Shown: positions 18,240-29,217 of the stretch, in pieces
Layout: each line of letters opens with the position of its first letter
How positions within the stretch are numbered: the stretch's first letter is position 1
The notes under the pieces: generated by a model
Database searches by the model: none
What the model was told of the DNA's origin: nothing
What the model saw: the letters and a program-made list of their open reading frames with translations, nothing else
Position numbers and translations under genes: made by a program
Source: Comamonas testosteroni TK102
Lineage (GTDB): Bacteria > Pseudomonadota > Gammaproteobacteria > Burkholderiales > Burkholderiaceae_C
Length of the DNA: 64,000 nucleotides
Reading direction: 5' to 3'
Assembly (NCBI RefSeq): GCF_000739375.1
Contig: NZ_CP006704.1
Coordinates: 3,844,001-3,908,000, forward strand

Positions 18240-19325
18240 ATGAGCACTTATGACCATTTCGTCGGCACCCGCGCGGTTTCCGATCAGCATGCTTTTGACA
18301 CCGATGCCATGGGTGCCTGGATGAGCGGGCATGTCCAGGGCTTTGAAGGTCCGCTGCAGGTGGAGATGTTCAAGGGCGGCCAGTCCAACCCCACCTACAA
18401 GCTGATCACGCCCGGCAAAAGCTATGTGATGCGTGCCAAGCCCGGGCCCGTGGCCAAGCTGCTGCCCTCTGCGCATGCGATCGAGCGCGAGTACCGCGTG
18501 ATGAAAGGCCTGGCCGGCACCGATGTGCCCGTGCCGCATATGTATGCGCTGTGCGAAGACGAGTCCGTCATCGGCCGCGCCTTCTACATCATGGAATTCA
18601 TGGAAGGCCGTGTGCTCTGGGACCAGTCCCTGCCCGGCATGACGCCCGCCGAACGCGCAGCAATCTACGACGAGATGAACCGCGTGATCGCGGCCCTGCA
18701 CAGCGTGAAGTTTGCCGAGCGCGGTCTGGCCGACTACGGCAAGAGCGGCAATTACTTCGAGCGCCAGATCGGTCGCTGGAGCAAGCAGTATGTGGCCTCC
18801 GTGACCCAGCCCATCCCCGAGATGGACAAGCTGATGGAGTGGCTGCCCGCCCATATGCCGGCCAGTGCGCGCGACGAGGGCCGCGTCTCCATCGTGCATG
18901 GCGACTACCGCCTGGACAACCTGATGTTCCACCCCACAGAGCCGCGCGTGATCGCCGTGCTGGACTGGGAGCTGTCCACGCTGGGTCACCCGCTGGCCGA
19001 TTTCAGCTACCACTGCATGAGCTGGCATATCCCGGCCGAGCTGGGCCGCGGCATCGCGGGCCTGGACATCGCGGGCCTGGGCATCCCCGCCGAGCACGAT
19101 TACATGCAGCGCTACTGCCAGCGCACCGGCATTGCCGATGTGGCCACGCTGCAGCGCGACTGGAACTTCTACCTGGCCTACAACATGTTCCGCATCGCGG
19201 CCATCCTGCAAGGCATTGCCAAACGTGTCGAGGCCGGCACGGCCTCCAGCGCCCAGGCCAAGGCCTCGGGCGACACCGCCCGCCCCATGGCCGAGCTGGC
19301 TTGGTCCTTCGCTCAGCGCGCCTGA
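18240..19325 (+). CDS. Phosphotransferase family protein (ACAD10/APH-like)
   Basis: A 361-residue protein of the aminoglycoside phosphotransferase fold. It shows the nucleotide region MFKGGQSNPTYKL, the catalytic loop IVHGDYRLDNLMFH and the metal motif VLDWELSTLGHPLADFSYH. Proteins of this subgroup are usually beside acyl-CoA dehydrogenases and are thought to phosphorylate hydroxyacyl intermediates, like the kinase domain of human ACAD10/11. Here the next gene, 51 bases on, is an acyl-CoA dehydrogenase. Antibiotic resistance is therefore unlikely. The exact acyl substrate is unknown. Confidence 0.88.
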   Translation: MSTYDHFVGTRAVSDQHAFDTDAMGAWMSGHVQGFEGPLQVEMFKGGQSNPTYKLITPGKSYVMRAKPGPVAKLLPSAHAIEREYRVMKGLAGTDVPVPHMYALCEDESVIGRAFYIMEFMEGRVLWDQSLPGMTPAERAAIYDEMNRVIAALHSVKFAERGLADYGKSGNYFERQIGRWSKQYVASVTQPIPEMDKLMEWLPAHMPASARDEGRVSIVHGDYRLDNLMFHPTEPRVIAVLDWELSTLGHPLADFSYHCMSWHIPAELGRGIAGLDIAGLGIPAEHDYMQRYCQRTGIADVATLQRDWNFYLAYNMFRIAAILQGIAKRVEAGTASSAQAKASGDTARPMAELAWSFAQRA

Positions 19326-19376
19326 CTTTCATCCACCACCACGCAATCAGCCCGTCCCACAACAAAAGGAGCACTC

Positions 19377-20651
<1,275 letters not shown>

Positions 20652-20700
20652 TGCGGGACAGCGGTAGCACATCGCGCCGCTGCTGCTCCCCGGAAACAAA

Positions 20701-20738
20701 AACACCCCGTCAGCCACGGCTGCGGGGTGTTCTTGTTT
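20701..20738 (+). terminator. Terminator after the acyl-CoA dehydrogenase
   Basis: Stem AACACCCCG / CGGGGTGTT with an inner CAGCC / GGCTG stem, then TCTTGTTT. The 170 bases after it are AT-rich and hold no gene that I can see. Confidence 0.85.
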
Positions 20739-20909
20739 CGAAGGCAGACTTGCTATTCGCTATCAATAAAGAAGCTTATATCTCCCTGCATCAAACGATT
20801 TCAGATATAAAACATCTTGAAACTCAATGAATACGTGCGATAAATGCTTCTTAATCAATAGCAGCATGGCTAGCAGCACCGGGACCGGCACCGCATGCCC
20901 GTACCGTGC

Positions 20910-22688
20910 TTAGAAGCTCTCCCACTCTCCATCGTCTGCCGTTGCGGCTTTTTGCGGCTGGGGCGCTGCTGCGCTTTTCGCCGAGCTCAGGACCGGCGGC
21001 TTGCTCGCCGCCGACATCACGGGGCGCTTGAGCGCAGTCGACTGGGCCCTGACCGGAGCCGAGACCTTGATGGCGGCCCTGGCAGGCGCGGGCTTGAACG
21101 TGGCTGGCGCCATGGCCGGCGCGGCCTGCAGGCCGGACTGGGCGCCGAGCTTGAAGAAGCTCACCGTCTCGGCCAGCGCGGCGGCCTGGCCGCGCAGTGC
21201 GTCGGTCGCGGCTGCGGCCTCCTCCACCAGGGCGGCGTTCTGCTGGGTCATCTGATCCATCTGCGTCACGGCCTGGTTGACCTGCTCGATGCCCGAGGTC
21301 TGCTGGTGGCTGGCCACCGAGATCTCACCCATGATGTCGGTGACACGGCGCACGCTCATCACGATCTCGTCCATGGTCTTGCCGGCCTCGTCGACCTGGG
21401 TGCTGCCTTCCTGCACCTTGCTCACGGAGTCGTCGATCAGCTGCTTGATCTGCTTGGCCGCCTCGGCCGAGCGCTGGGCCAGGGTGCGCACTTCGGAGGC
21501 CACTACGGCAAAGCCGCGGCCCTGGTCGCCCGCACGGGCCGCTTCCACCGCTGCGTTCAGCGCCAGAATATTGGTCTGGAAGGCGATGGAGTCGATCACG
21601 CCGATGATGTCCACGATCTTGCGCGAGGACTCGTTGATGGCCGACATGGTCTGCACCACCTGGGCCACGGTGGCACCGCCGCGCACGGCCACCTGCGATG
21701 CGGCAGAGGCCATCTGGTTGGCCTGCTGGGCGTTGCCGGCATTTTGCTGCACGGTGGCGGTCAGCTCTTCCATCGAGGCCGCCGTCTGCTCCAGCGAGCT
21801 GGCCTGCTCTTCGGTGCGCGAGGACAGATCCTGGTTGCCGCTGGCAATCTGGCTGCTGGCCGAGGCGATCGAGTCCGTGCCCTGGCGCACCTGGCCCACG
21901 ATGCGCTGCAGGCTTGTGTTCATGCCCTTGAGCGCCTGCAGCAGCTGGCCCACTTCATCGCGGCTTTGCACGGTGATGCTGGCGCTCAGATCGCCTGCGG
22001 CCACGGACTGCGCCAACTGCACTGCCGACTGCAGCGGAAGCGAGATGGAGCGCGCGATCAGCACTGCCAGCGCCACGCCGATGGCGATGGAGCCCAGCAG
22101 CAGCGCCATCACCCACCAGCGGGCAGCGGCATACAGGTCGTCGCCCGCCTGGTTGGTTTCCTCGGTGGCCTGGTAGTTGATCTCGCTGAGCGCATCCAGA
22201 CGGGTGTTGATGCCGCGGCTGATCTTCAGCGACTCGCCGCGCAAAATCTCGCTGGCGTCATCGTTGAGCAACTGATGGGACAGATCCACCACCTTGGCCG
22301 TCTGCACGGCATAGGCCTTGAGATCCTCGCCGATCTCGGCCAGCAGTGCCCGCTCCTTGTCGGTCTTCACATACTTGGCATAGGACTGCTGGTTCTGGAC
22401 CAGTTCGTCCCAGAGCTTGGGCATGCTCTTGTCATACACCGCCATTTCCTCGGACGACTGCGCCATCACATGCTGCATGGTCTGCGAGCGATAGCGCTGC
22501 AGCTGATAGCGCATGTCCTGCAGGTTGCGCGCCGCCGGCAGCCACTGGCGCGCCAGATCGGTGGCCGTGGCATTGACACGCTCCATCTGTACCAGGCCGT
22601 ACAGACCCGATACCGCGCTGATCAGCAGGATCAGCACAAAAGACACCAGCAGCTTGTTGGCCAGCTTGAGGTTGCGAAAGAAGTTCAT
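20910..22688 (-). CDS. Methyl-accepting chemotaxis protein
   Basis: A 592-residue transmembrane chemoreceptor. There is a first membrane helix (KLLVSFVLILLISAVSGLYG, near residue 10-30), a periplasmic four-helix-bundle sensor of about 160 residues, a second helix (ARWWVMALLLGSIAIGVALA), a HAMP domain, and the signalling hairpin with [20 protein letters not shown] at its tip. It ends in EWESF, a match to the WxxF pentapeptide that recruits methylation enzymes. The start at 22688 (MNFFRNLKLANKLL) was preferred to the longer frame at 22727. The ligand is unknown. Confidence 0.95.
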   Translation of the reverse strand: MNFFRNLKLANKLLVSFVLILLISAVSGLYGLVQMERVNATATDLARQWLPAARNLQDMRYQLQRYRSQTMQHVMAQSSEEMAVYDKSMPKLWDELVQNQQSYAKYVKTDKERALLAEIGEDLKAYAVQTAKVVDLSHQLLNDDASEILRGESLKISRGINTRLDALSEINYQATEETNQAGDDLYAAARWWVMALLLGSIAIGVALAVLIARSISLPLQSAVQLAQSVAAGDLSASITVQSRDEVGQLLQALKGMNTSLQRIVGQVRQGTDSIASASSQIASGNQDLSSRTEEQASSLEQTAASMEELTATVQQNAGNAQQANQMASAASQVAVRGGATVAQVVQTMSAINESSRKIVDIIGVIDSIAFQTNILALNAAVEAARAGDQGRGFAVVASEVRTLAQRSAEAAKQIKQLIDDSVSKVQEGSTQVDEAGKTMDEIVMSVRRVTDIMGEISVASHQQTSGIEQVNQAVTQMDQMTQQNAALVEEAAAATDALRGQAAALAETVSFFKLGAQSGLQAAPAMAPATFKPAPARAAIKVSAPVRAQSTALKRPVMSAASKPPVLSSAKSAAAPQPQKAATADDGEWESF

Positions 22689-22983
22689 GGGGGATGGGGG
22701 GCCTGGGCGACCTGGAAGGTCTGGCACCTGCGAGATGGGAAGTAGGAAGAACGGTCAGAAAAGCGCGTGCACACTGCGCGCGCCTGCGAATTCTATGCAG
22801 TATTTGTTACCTCGAGTAACGGCATCCATGAATAAAACCGATGGGGGTATCAGGGACATAGCGGGGATCAAAAAGACACCCCGATGACGCACGCAAAAGC
22901 CCTGTCAAAGGCCATTGCATCCCCACAGCCGTTTGGCATGAGAAAATCACCCGTTATTTATCAGCAAGAACAACGGATTCACC

Positions 22984-24088
22984 ATGGAAGCAGAACGCGT
23001 CAACTCTATCGGCAACACCCTCCAAGATCTGTCCGAGCGCACGGCAGATCTCCGGAGGTATCTTTGACTACGATGCCAAGTACGAACGTCTGCGCACGGT
23101 AAACGCCTCGCTGGAAGACCCGGCCGTCTGGAACGACCCCAAGAAGGCGCAGGAGCTGGGCAAGGAAAAGAAGTCGCTCGACTCCGTCGTGCTGACGCTG
23201 GAGAAGCTCACCACCGAGTTGGCCGACAACGTCGAGCTGTTCGAGATGAGCAAGGAAGAAGGCGATGATGCCGGCCTCGAGACCATCGAAGCCGAAACCG
23301 CCAAGCTCAAGCCGCTGATCGAGGAGCTCGAGTTCCGCCGCATGTTCGGCGGCGAAGCCGACCCGCTCAACTGCTTCATCGACATCCAGGCCGGCGCCGG
23401 CGGCACCGAGGCCTGCGACTGGGCCAGCATGCTGCTGCGCCAGTACCTGAAGTACGCCGAACGCAAGGGCTTCAAGGCCACGGTCGAAGAAGAGACTCCG
23501 GGCGACGTAGCCGGCATCAAGAGCGCCACCATCAAGGTCGAAGGCGAGTATGCCTATGGCCTGCTGCGCACCGAAACCGGCGTTCACCGCCTGGTGCGCA
23601 AGTCGCCCTTCGACAGCTCGGGCGGCCGTCACACCAGCTTTTCCTCGCTGTTCGTCTATCCCGAGATCGATGACTCCATCGAGATCAACATCAATCCGTC
23701 GGACGTGCGCACCGACACCTACCGCGCCTCGGGCGCCGGCGGTCAGCACATCAACAAGACTGACTCGGCCGTGCGCCTGACCCACATCCCCACGGGCATC
23801 GTGGTGCAGTGCCAGGACGGCCGCTCGCAGCACAGCAACCGTGACGTGGCATGGCAGCGCCTGCGCTCCAGGCTGTACGACTTCGAGATGCGCAAGCGCA
23901 TGGAAGAGCAGCAAAAGCTCGAGGACACCAAGACCGATGTGGGCTGGGGTCACCAGATCCGCTCCTATGTGCTGGACAACAGCCGCATCAAGGACTTGCG
24001 CACCAACGTTGAAGTCTCGGCCACCCAGAAGGTGCTGGACGGCGACCTGGACGTGTTTATCGAAGCCTCGCTCAAGCAAGGCCTCTGA
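22984..24088 (+). CDS. prfB: Peptide chain release factor 2 (with programmed +1 frameshift)
   Basis: RF2 recognises UGA and UAA stop codons. The first 27 codons start at 22984 and meet an in-frame TGA at 23065-23067; the main frame continues from GAC at 23066 after a +1 slip, giving about 367 residues. The peptide anticodon SPF ([12 protein letters not shown]) and the GGQ loop ([17 protein letters not shown]) are present, confirming RF2 rather than RF1. The shift lets RF2 control its own level: scarce RF2 favours slipping past the UGA. Only 19 bases separate it from pepN. Confidence 0.97.
23053..23067 (+). promoter_or_regulatory. prfB: RF2 programmed frameshift site
   Basis: CGGAGGTATCTTTGA: an internal Shine-Dalgarno-like GGAGG, a short spacer, then the slippery CTT-T with the UGA stop. 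The arrangement matches the widely conserved prfB recoding site. Confidence 0.95.
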
Positions 24089-24106
24089 TCCTAGAAAGGA
24101 ATCGAT

Positions 24107-26809
24107 ATGCTGCAACTGCGTGACGGGCAAGCCCCGGCCACCGCGATTTATCGTGCCGACTACGAGGCCCCGGCCTGGTGGATCGACACGGTGGACCTGA
24201 CTTTTGACCTGGACCCGGCCAAGACGCGCGTGCTCAGCAAGATGCGCGTGCGCCGCAACCCCGAGGTGCCGGCACAGGCGCTGCGCCTGGACGGTGACGA
24301 GCTGAATCTGGCGCGGGTGATGGTCAACGGCGGTGGTACCTCCTTCAAGATGGATGGCGACCAGCTGGTGCTGGAGAACCTGCCCGAGGGCAACGAGCCC
24401 GTGGAGCTGGAGATCTTCACCACCTGCGCCCCCATCAAGAACACCAAGCTCATGGGCTTGTATGTGAGCGAGGACACGTTCTTCACGCAGTGCGAGGCAG
24501 AAGGTTTCCGCCGCATCACCTACTTCCTGGACCGCCCTGACGTGATGGCCATGTACACCGTCACGCTGCGCGCCAGCAAGGCCCAGTACCCGGTGCTGCT
24601 GTCCAACGGCAATCTGGTGGAGTCCGGCGATCTGGAGGACGGCCGCCACTTTGCCAAGTGGGTCGATCCGCACAAGAAGCCCAGCTATCTGTTTGCACTG
24701 GTGGCCGGCAATCTGGTGGCCCGCGAGCAGAAGATCAAGAGCCGTGCCGGCCGCGATCACCTGCTGCAGGTCTATGTGCGCCCCGGCGACCTCGAAAAGA
24801 CCGAGCACGCCATGAACTCCCTCATGCACTCCGTTGCATGGGACGAGGCCCGCTTTGGCCTGAGCCTGGATCTGGACCGCTTCATGATCGTCGCCACCAG
24901 CGACTTCAACATGGGCGCCATGGAGAACAAGGGTCTGAACATCTTCAATACCAAGTATGTTCTGGCCAGCCAGGCCACCGCCACCGACACCGATTACGCC
25001 AATATCGAATCCGTCGTCGGACACGAATACTTCCATAACTGGACCGGTGACCGCGTCACCTGCCGCGACTGGTTCCAGCTGAGTCTCAAGGAAGGCCTGA
25101 CGGTATTCCGCGATCAGGAGTTCAGCATGGACATGGCGGGCACGGCTTCGGCCCGCGCCGTCAAGCGCATCGACGATGTGCGCGTGCTGCGCACCGTGCA
25201 GTTCCCCGAGGATGCCGGCCCCATGGCCCACCCCGTGCGCCCCGACAGCTATATCGAAATCAACAACTTCTACACGGTCACGATCTACGAAAAAGGTGCG
25301 GAAGTCGTGCGCATGCAGCACAACCTGGTCGGCCGCGAAGGCTTTGCCAAGGGCATGAAGCTGTACTTCGAGCGCCATGACGGCCAAGCCGTGACCTGCG
25401 ACGACTTCTCGCAAGCCATTGCCGACGCCAACCCCGACTCTCCCCTGGCCCTGCATCTGCAGCAGTTCCGCCGCTGGTACAGCCAGGCCGGCACGCCCGT
25501 GCTCAAGGCCGTGGGCCAGTACGATGCCGACGCCCGGACCTATACGCTGACGCTGTCGCAAAGCTGCGCGCCCACCGTGGGTCAGGCCGAGAAACTGCCG
25601 TTCGTCATTCCCGTGCAAATGGGTCTGCTCACGGCCAGCGGCCAGCCCATCGCCCTGCAATTGCAAGGCGAGGATGCGGACCAGGCAGTCGCCAGCCGCA
25701 TGCTGGTGCTAACCGAAGCCGAACAGCGCTTTGTCTTCAGCAATGTGAGCGAAGCTCCCGTGCCCTCGCTGCTGCGCAGCTTCAGTGCCCCCGTGGTGCT
25801 GGAGCATGAATTCAGCGATGCCGATCTGCTGACCCTGCTGGCCCATGACAGCGACCCGTTCAACCAATGGGAAGCCAGCCAGCGCCTGGGCCTGCGCTAT
25901 GCACTCAAGGCGATCGCTGCCAGCGGCGACGCCAACGCCGAGATCTTGCCGGCAGACTTCATCGAAGCCATGCGCCGCGTGCTGCGTGACGACAAGCTGG
26001 ATGCCGCGTTCAAGGACCTGGTGCTCACGCTGCCGTCCGAGAGCTATATCGCCGAGCAACTGGCCGAGGTTGATCCGCAGCGCGTTCATGCCGTGCGCGA
26101 AGCCATGATCTTGCAGCTGGCGAGTGCCCTGCAGCCCGAGTGGGAAGCGGCTTGGGAGGCCAACCGCGACACCGGCGCCTACCGCCCCGACCATGTCAGC
26201 GCCGGCCGCCGTGCTCTTGCAGGCCGCGCCCTGTCCATGCTGTGCCTGCAGGCCGCCCGGACTGGCGACACGGTCTGGCCCGGCAAGGCCTACCAGCGCT
26301 GCAAGGACGCCGGCAATATGACGGACCGCATGGCGGCCCTCTCCGCCCTGGTCTACAGCGCCAGCCCCCTGGCCGAGCAGGCGTTGCAGCGTTTCCACGC
26401 CCTGTTCAAGCAGGATGCACTGGTGCTGGACAAATGGTTTGCACTGCAGGGCGCAGCCAGCGACCGCGGCGGCGATGTGCTTCCGGCCGTCAAGGCGCTG
26501 ATGAAGCATGCCGACTTCCAGATCAAGAATCCCAACCGCGCACGCAGCCTGATCTTCAGCTACTGCAACAATGCTGGCGCCTTCCATCGCGCCGATGCGG
26601 CGGGCTATGTGTTCTGGGCCGATCGCGTAATCGAGATCGACGGTATCAACCCCCAGGTGGCCTCCCGCCTGGCCCGGGTCATGGACCGCTGGAAAAAACT
26701 GGCCGAGCCCTACCGCTCTGCAGCCCGCGAAGCCATTGCCCGCGTGGCAGCCAAGCCCGATCTGTCCAACGATGTGCGCGAGGTCATCACCCGCGCCCTG
26801 GCGGACTGA
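24107..26809 (+). CDS. pepN: Aminopeptidase N
   Basis: A 900-residue M1 zinc metallopeptidase that removes N-terminal residues from peptides in the cytoplasm. The exopeptidase motif MGAMENKGLN and the zinc site HEYFHNWTGDR followed 18 residues later by E in SLKEGL are intact. N-terminal barrel, catalytic, Ig-like and C-terminal helical domains fit the normal length for bacterial PepN. No signal peptide is present. The stop overlaps the next gene by one base. Confidence 0.97.
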   Translation: MLQLRDGQAPATAIYRADYEAPAWWIDTVDLTFDLDPAKTRVLSKMRVRRNPEVPAQALRLDGDELNLARVMVNGGGTSFKMDGDQLVLENLPEGNEPVELEIFTTCAPIKNTKLMGLYVSEDTFFTQCEAEGFRRITYFLDRPDVMAMYTVTLRASKAQYPVLLSNGNLVESGDLEDGRHFAKWVDPHKKPSYLFALVAGNLVAREQKIKSRAGRDHLLQVYVRPGDLEKTEHAMNSLMHSVAWDEARFGLSLDLDRFMIVATSDFNMGAMENKGLNIFNTKYVLASQATATDTDYANIESVVGHEYFHNWTGDRVTCRDWFQLSLKEGLTVFRDQEFSMDMAGTASARAVKRIDDVRVLRTVQFPEDAGPMAHPVRPDSYIEINNFYTVTIYEKGAEVVRMQHNLVGREGFAKGMKLYFERHDGQAVTCDDFSQAIADANPDSPLALHLQQFRRWYSQAGTPVLKAVGQYDADARTYTLTLSQSCAPTVGQAEKLPFVIPVQMGLLTASGQPIALQLQGEDADQAVASRMLVLTEAEQRFVFSNVSEAPVPSLLRSFSAPVVLEHEFSDADLLTLLAHDSDPFNQWEASQRLGLRYALKAIAASGDANAEILPADFIEAMRRVLRDDKLDAAFKDLVLTLPSESYIAEQLAEVDPQRVHAVREAMILQLASALQPEWEAAWEANRDTGAYRPDHVSAGRRALAGRALSMLCLQAARTGDTVWPGKAYQRCKDAGNMTDRMAALSALVYSASPLAEQALQRFHALFKQDALVLDKWFALQGAASDRGGDVLPAVKALMKHADFQIKNPNRARSLIFSYCNNAGAFHRADAAGYVFWADRVIEIDGINPQVASRLARVMDRWKKLAEPYRSAAREAIARVAAKPDLSNDVREVITRALAD

Positions 26810-27801
26810 TGGACCTGCACATGCTTGCCCGACGCACGGCCCGGGGCTTCCAGGCCCTTGCCGTCGCTGCGGCGAGCATGTCGCTGGGCGCGGCAGCCAA
26901 ACCCGATGCAGGATTCCAAACCCGTTTCGCGCCCTTGTACGCCACCGTCTTCAGCGAAGGCGGCAGCTTCAGCGGACGTGCCATGAGTGCCGATCTGCAG
27001 GCACTGGAGCCGTTGTTGAAAAAGCCCGGAGTCGTTGCTCGCGACGCCTTCCGGCTCTACTACACACAGGCCAGCGTCTATGCGCGCCGCGGCATGTCCA
27101 AGGAGGCCGCCAAGGCAGCCAGCACAGCGCTGACCGCTTTGCCCGCCCCCCAGACAGACCCTGAGCTGTCCTATGCACAGTTCTTCCTGCGCTATTCCAG
27201 CATCCGCTGGCTGGCGGATGCTGGACAGCACGCGGCAGCGCTCAAGCAGGTCAAGGCCCTTCAGGCTCAATACCCGCTGCAGCAGATTGCCGGCCTGCCC
27301 GCCGAGATGCGCTGGGATGAAAGCGCGAAACCCGCACGGGCTCTGGATTTTCCGAGCCAGATGCAGATTCTCGGCATCTACGAGGACGAAGGCTATCTGC
27401 TGCATGAGTTGGGGCGATTCCGCGAAGCCAGGCAGGCCAATGAGCGGCTGCTGCCCGTGGCGCGCGAACGCCTCAACGACATGGGCAAGCTGCAGCAGAT
27501 ACGTGGTGTGCTCACCAATATTGCGCAAAATTGCTATGAGCTGGGCGACCTGAAGCAGGCTGGTGCCTACCTTCAGGAGCGCCTGCAGATTGCGCAAACG
27601 GCACAAGACCATGCCTCCGTCTACGACAGCTATTTCCAGCTCATGGTACTTGCCCATGAGCAAAAGCAGGAACCGCAGGCCCGCCAATGGCTGGCCCGCT
27701 ATGAACAATACGCGCTAGACCAGAAAGACAGCGAGCAGCAAACCCGCGCCAGGGAGCTGCTGACGGAACTGGAGCAGCGCACCACGGGGCATCGTCCGTG
27801 A
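26809..27801 (+). CDS. Exported tetratricopeptide-like protein
   Basis: A 330-residue protein whose ATG shares a base with the pepN stop (TGATG), so it is translationally coupled. A signal-like hydrophobic stretch (LAVAAASMSLGAAA, residues 17-30) comes first. The rest is helical, with repeats such as FRLYYTQASVYARRGMSKEA and EDEGYLLHELGRFREARQAN that fit tetratricopeptide units, and a later GVLTNIAQNCYELGDLKQAG. TPR proteins bind other proteins. The link to pepN is positional only. Replicon-wide conservation of this pair would be a hint of a shared role. Confidence 0.75.
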   Translation: MDLHMLARRTARGFQALAVAAASMSLGAAAKPDAGFQTRFAPLYATVFSEGGSFSGRAMSADLQALEPLLKKPGVVARDAFRLYYTQASVYARRGMSKEAAKAASTALTALPAPQTDPELSYAQFFLRYSSIRWLADAGQHAAALKQVKALQAQYPLQQIAGLPAEMRWDESAKPARALDFPSQMQILGIYEDEGYLLHELGRFREARQANERLLPVARERLNDMGKLQQIRGVLTNIAQNCYELGDLKQAGAYLQERLQIAQTAQDHASVYDSYFQLMVLAHEQKQEPQARQWLARYEQYALDQKDSEQQTRARELLTELEQRTTGHRP

Positions 27802-27866
27802 ATGCGGACGCCCTGCCCTGTTTTCTGTCCATTTCAGACTTGCATCGAATTTCAAGGAGTTGAAAC

Positions 27867-28889
27867 ATGAAGAAAAACATCAGCCTGACCCGCTATCTGG
27901 TCGAGCAGCAACGCGTGGACGGGCTCATCCCCGGCCAGCTGCGTCTGCTGCTGGAAGTGGTGGCCCGCGCCTGCAAGCGCATCAGCTTTGCCGTGAACAA
28001 GGGTGAACTCGGCGACGTCATGGGCACGGCCGGCAGCGAGAATGTGCAGGGTGAAGTGCAGAAAAAGCTGGACATCATCGCCAACGAAACCCTGATCGAA
28101 GCCAATGAGTGGGGCGGCCACCTGGCAGCCATGGCTTCGGAAGAAATGGAAGGCATCTATGTGGTGCCCAACCGCTATCCCCAAGGCGAGTACCTGCTGA
28201 TGTTCGATCCCCTGGACGGCTCGTCCAACATCGACATCAACATGTCCATCGGTACCATCTTCAGCGTGCTCAAGAAGCCCGAAGGCCACCCCGGCGTGCA
28301 TGACAGCGACTTCATGCAGCCCGGCACCCAGCAAGTGGCGGCCGGCTACTGCATCTACGGCCCCCAGACCACCCTCGTGCTGACCGTGGGCGACGGCGTC
28401 TCCATGTTCACGCTGGACCGAGAGCAAGGCTCGTTCGTGCTCATCGAGGAAAACGTCAAGATCCCCGAAGACACCAAGGAATTCGCCATCAACATGTCCA
28501 ATATGCGTCACTGGGACGCCCCCGTGAAGCGCTATGTGGACGAATGCCTGGCCGGCGCCGACGGCCCGCGCGGCAAGAACTTCAATATGCGCTGGGTGGC
28601 GGCCATGGTGGCCGACGTGCACCGCATCCTGTGCCGCGGCGGCATCTTCATGTACCCCTGGGACAAGCGCGAGCCGCAAAAGGCCGGCAAGCTGCGCCTG
28701 ATGTACGAAGCCAACCCCATGAGCTGGCTGGTCGAACAGGCCGGCGGCATGGCTACCAACGGCCGCCAGCGCATCCTCGACATCCAGCCCACACAACTGC
28801 ACGAGCGTGTGAGCGTCGTCCTCGGCTCCAAGAACGAAGTGGAACGCGTGACCGGCTACCACCTTGAGGCCGACGAAAAAGCGCTATAA
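27867..28889 (+). CDS. fbp: Fructose-1,6-bisphosphatase class 1
   Basis: A 340-residue gluconeogenic phosphatase that removes the 1-phosphate from fructose-1,6-bisphosphate. The metal and substrate motifs [19 protein letters not shown] and [15 protein letters not shown], with [20 protein letters not shown] and [10 protein letters not shown], are intact. AAGGAG lies 7 bases before the ATG. Its last codons contain the -10 hexamer of the tRNA promoter, so the gene end and the tRNA promoter overlap. Confidence 0.97.
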   Translation: MKKNISLTRYLVEQQRVDGLIPGQLRLLLEVVARACKRISFAVNKGELGDVMGTAGSENVQGEVQKKLDIIANETLIEANEWGGHLAAMASEEMEGIYVVPNRYPQGEYLLMFDPLDGSSNIDINMSIGTIFSVLKKPEGHPGVHDSDFMQPGTQQVAAGYCIYGPQTTLVLTVGDGVSMFTLDREQGSFVLIEENVKIPEDTKEFAINMSNMRHWDAPVKRYVDECLAGADGPRGKNFNMRWVAAMVADVHRILCRGGIFMYPWDKREPQKAGKLRLMYEANPMSWLVEQAGGMATNGRQRILDIQPTQLHERVSVVLGSKNEVERVTGYHLEADEKAL

Positions 28890-28890
28890 T
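28864..28890 (+). promoter_or_regulatory. Promoter of tRNA-Thr inside the fbp 3' end
   Basis: TTGAGG at 28864 and a perfect TATAAT at 28885-28890, with a 15-base spacer. The TATAAT spans the fbp stop codon TAA. The tRNA begins 13 bases after the -10 element. Confidence 0.65.
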
Positions 28891-28902
28891 TTGCAGCTTA
28901 TC

Positions 28903-28978
28903 GCCGGTGTAGCTCAGTCGGTAGAGCAGCTCATTCGTAATGAGAAGGTCGCGTGTTCGATTCATGTCTCCGGCACCA
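28903..28978 (+). tRNA. tRNA-Thr (anticodon CGT)
   Basis: A 76-base gene with CCA encoded. Acceptor GCCGGTG pairs with the 3' side CGCCGGC-type end, the D arm is AGCTCAGTCGGTAGAGC, the anticodon loop reads TTCGTAA in CTCATTCGTAATGAG, and the T arm is CGTGTTCGATTCATG with one weak pair. Everything to the right, up to about 63 kb, looks accessory, so this tRNA is a candidate left boundary of inserted DNA. Confidence 0.95.
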
Positions 28979-29084
28979 AAATACTACCAATTCATTGGGT
29001 TTCAGGCAAAAAGTGGGCGCTAATTGGGCGCTGCGAAAAAGCAGCGTCAAACAGCTCCCACACAAAGCCGCCCTGAAGAGGAAC

Positions 29085-29114
29085 ACAAAAAAGCCTGCAA
29101 TCGCAGGCTTTTTT
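29085..29114 (+). terminator. Terminator after tRNA-Thr
   Basis: AAGCCTGC / GCAGGCTT with a four-base loop, preceded by six A and followed by four T; it can work on both strands. Confidence 0.85.
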
Positions 29115-29217
29115 GCCTTGCTCCGGCAATGCCATAACAAACGGCTATCCCGCAAGTTCAAAAATCGGCATCCGCACACTGCAAAGCGGAAGAGGCATAC
29201 TTGGCTACACTCAGCCC

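Noticed and set aside
18240..19325. Aminoglycoside resistance kinase
   Set aside because: The fold is shared, but pairing with an acyl-CoA dehydrogenase points to acyl-CoA metabolism.
20895..22745. A 616-codon frame opposite the chemoreceptor
   Set aside because: Histidine/leucine/glycine-rich shadow typical of high GC; the minus strand encodes a full chemoreceptor.
23006..25666. An 886-codon minus-strand frame opposite prfB and pepN
   Set aside because: It spans two conserved genes on the other strand and has no recognisable domain.
28903..28978. tRNA-Thr as a proven attachment site
   Set aside because: I found no integrase gene and no repeated 3' tRNA-Thr end in the window; it remains only a possible boundary.
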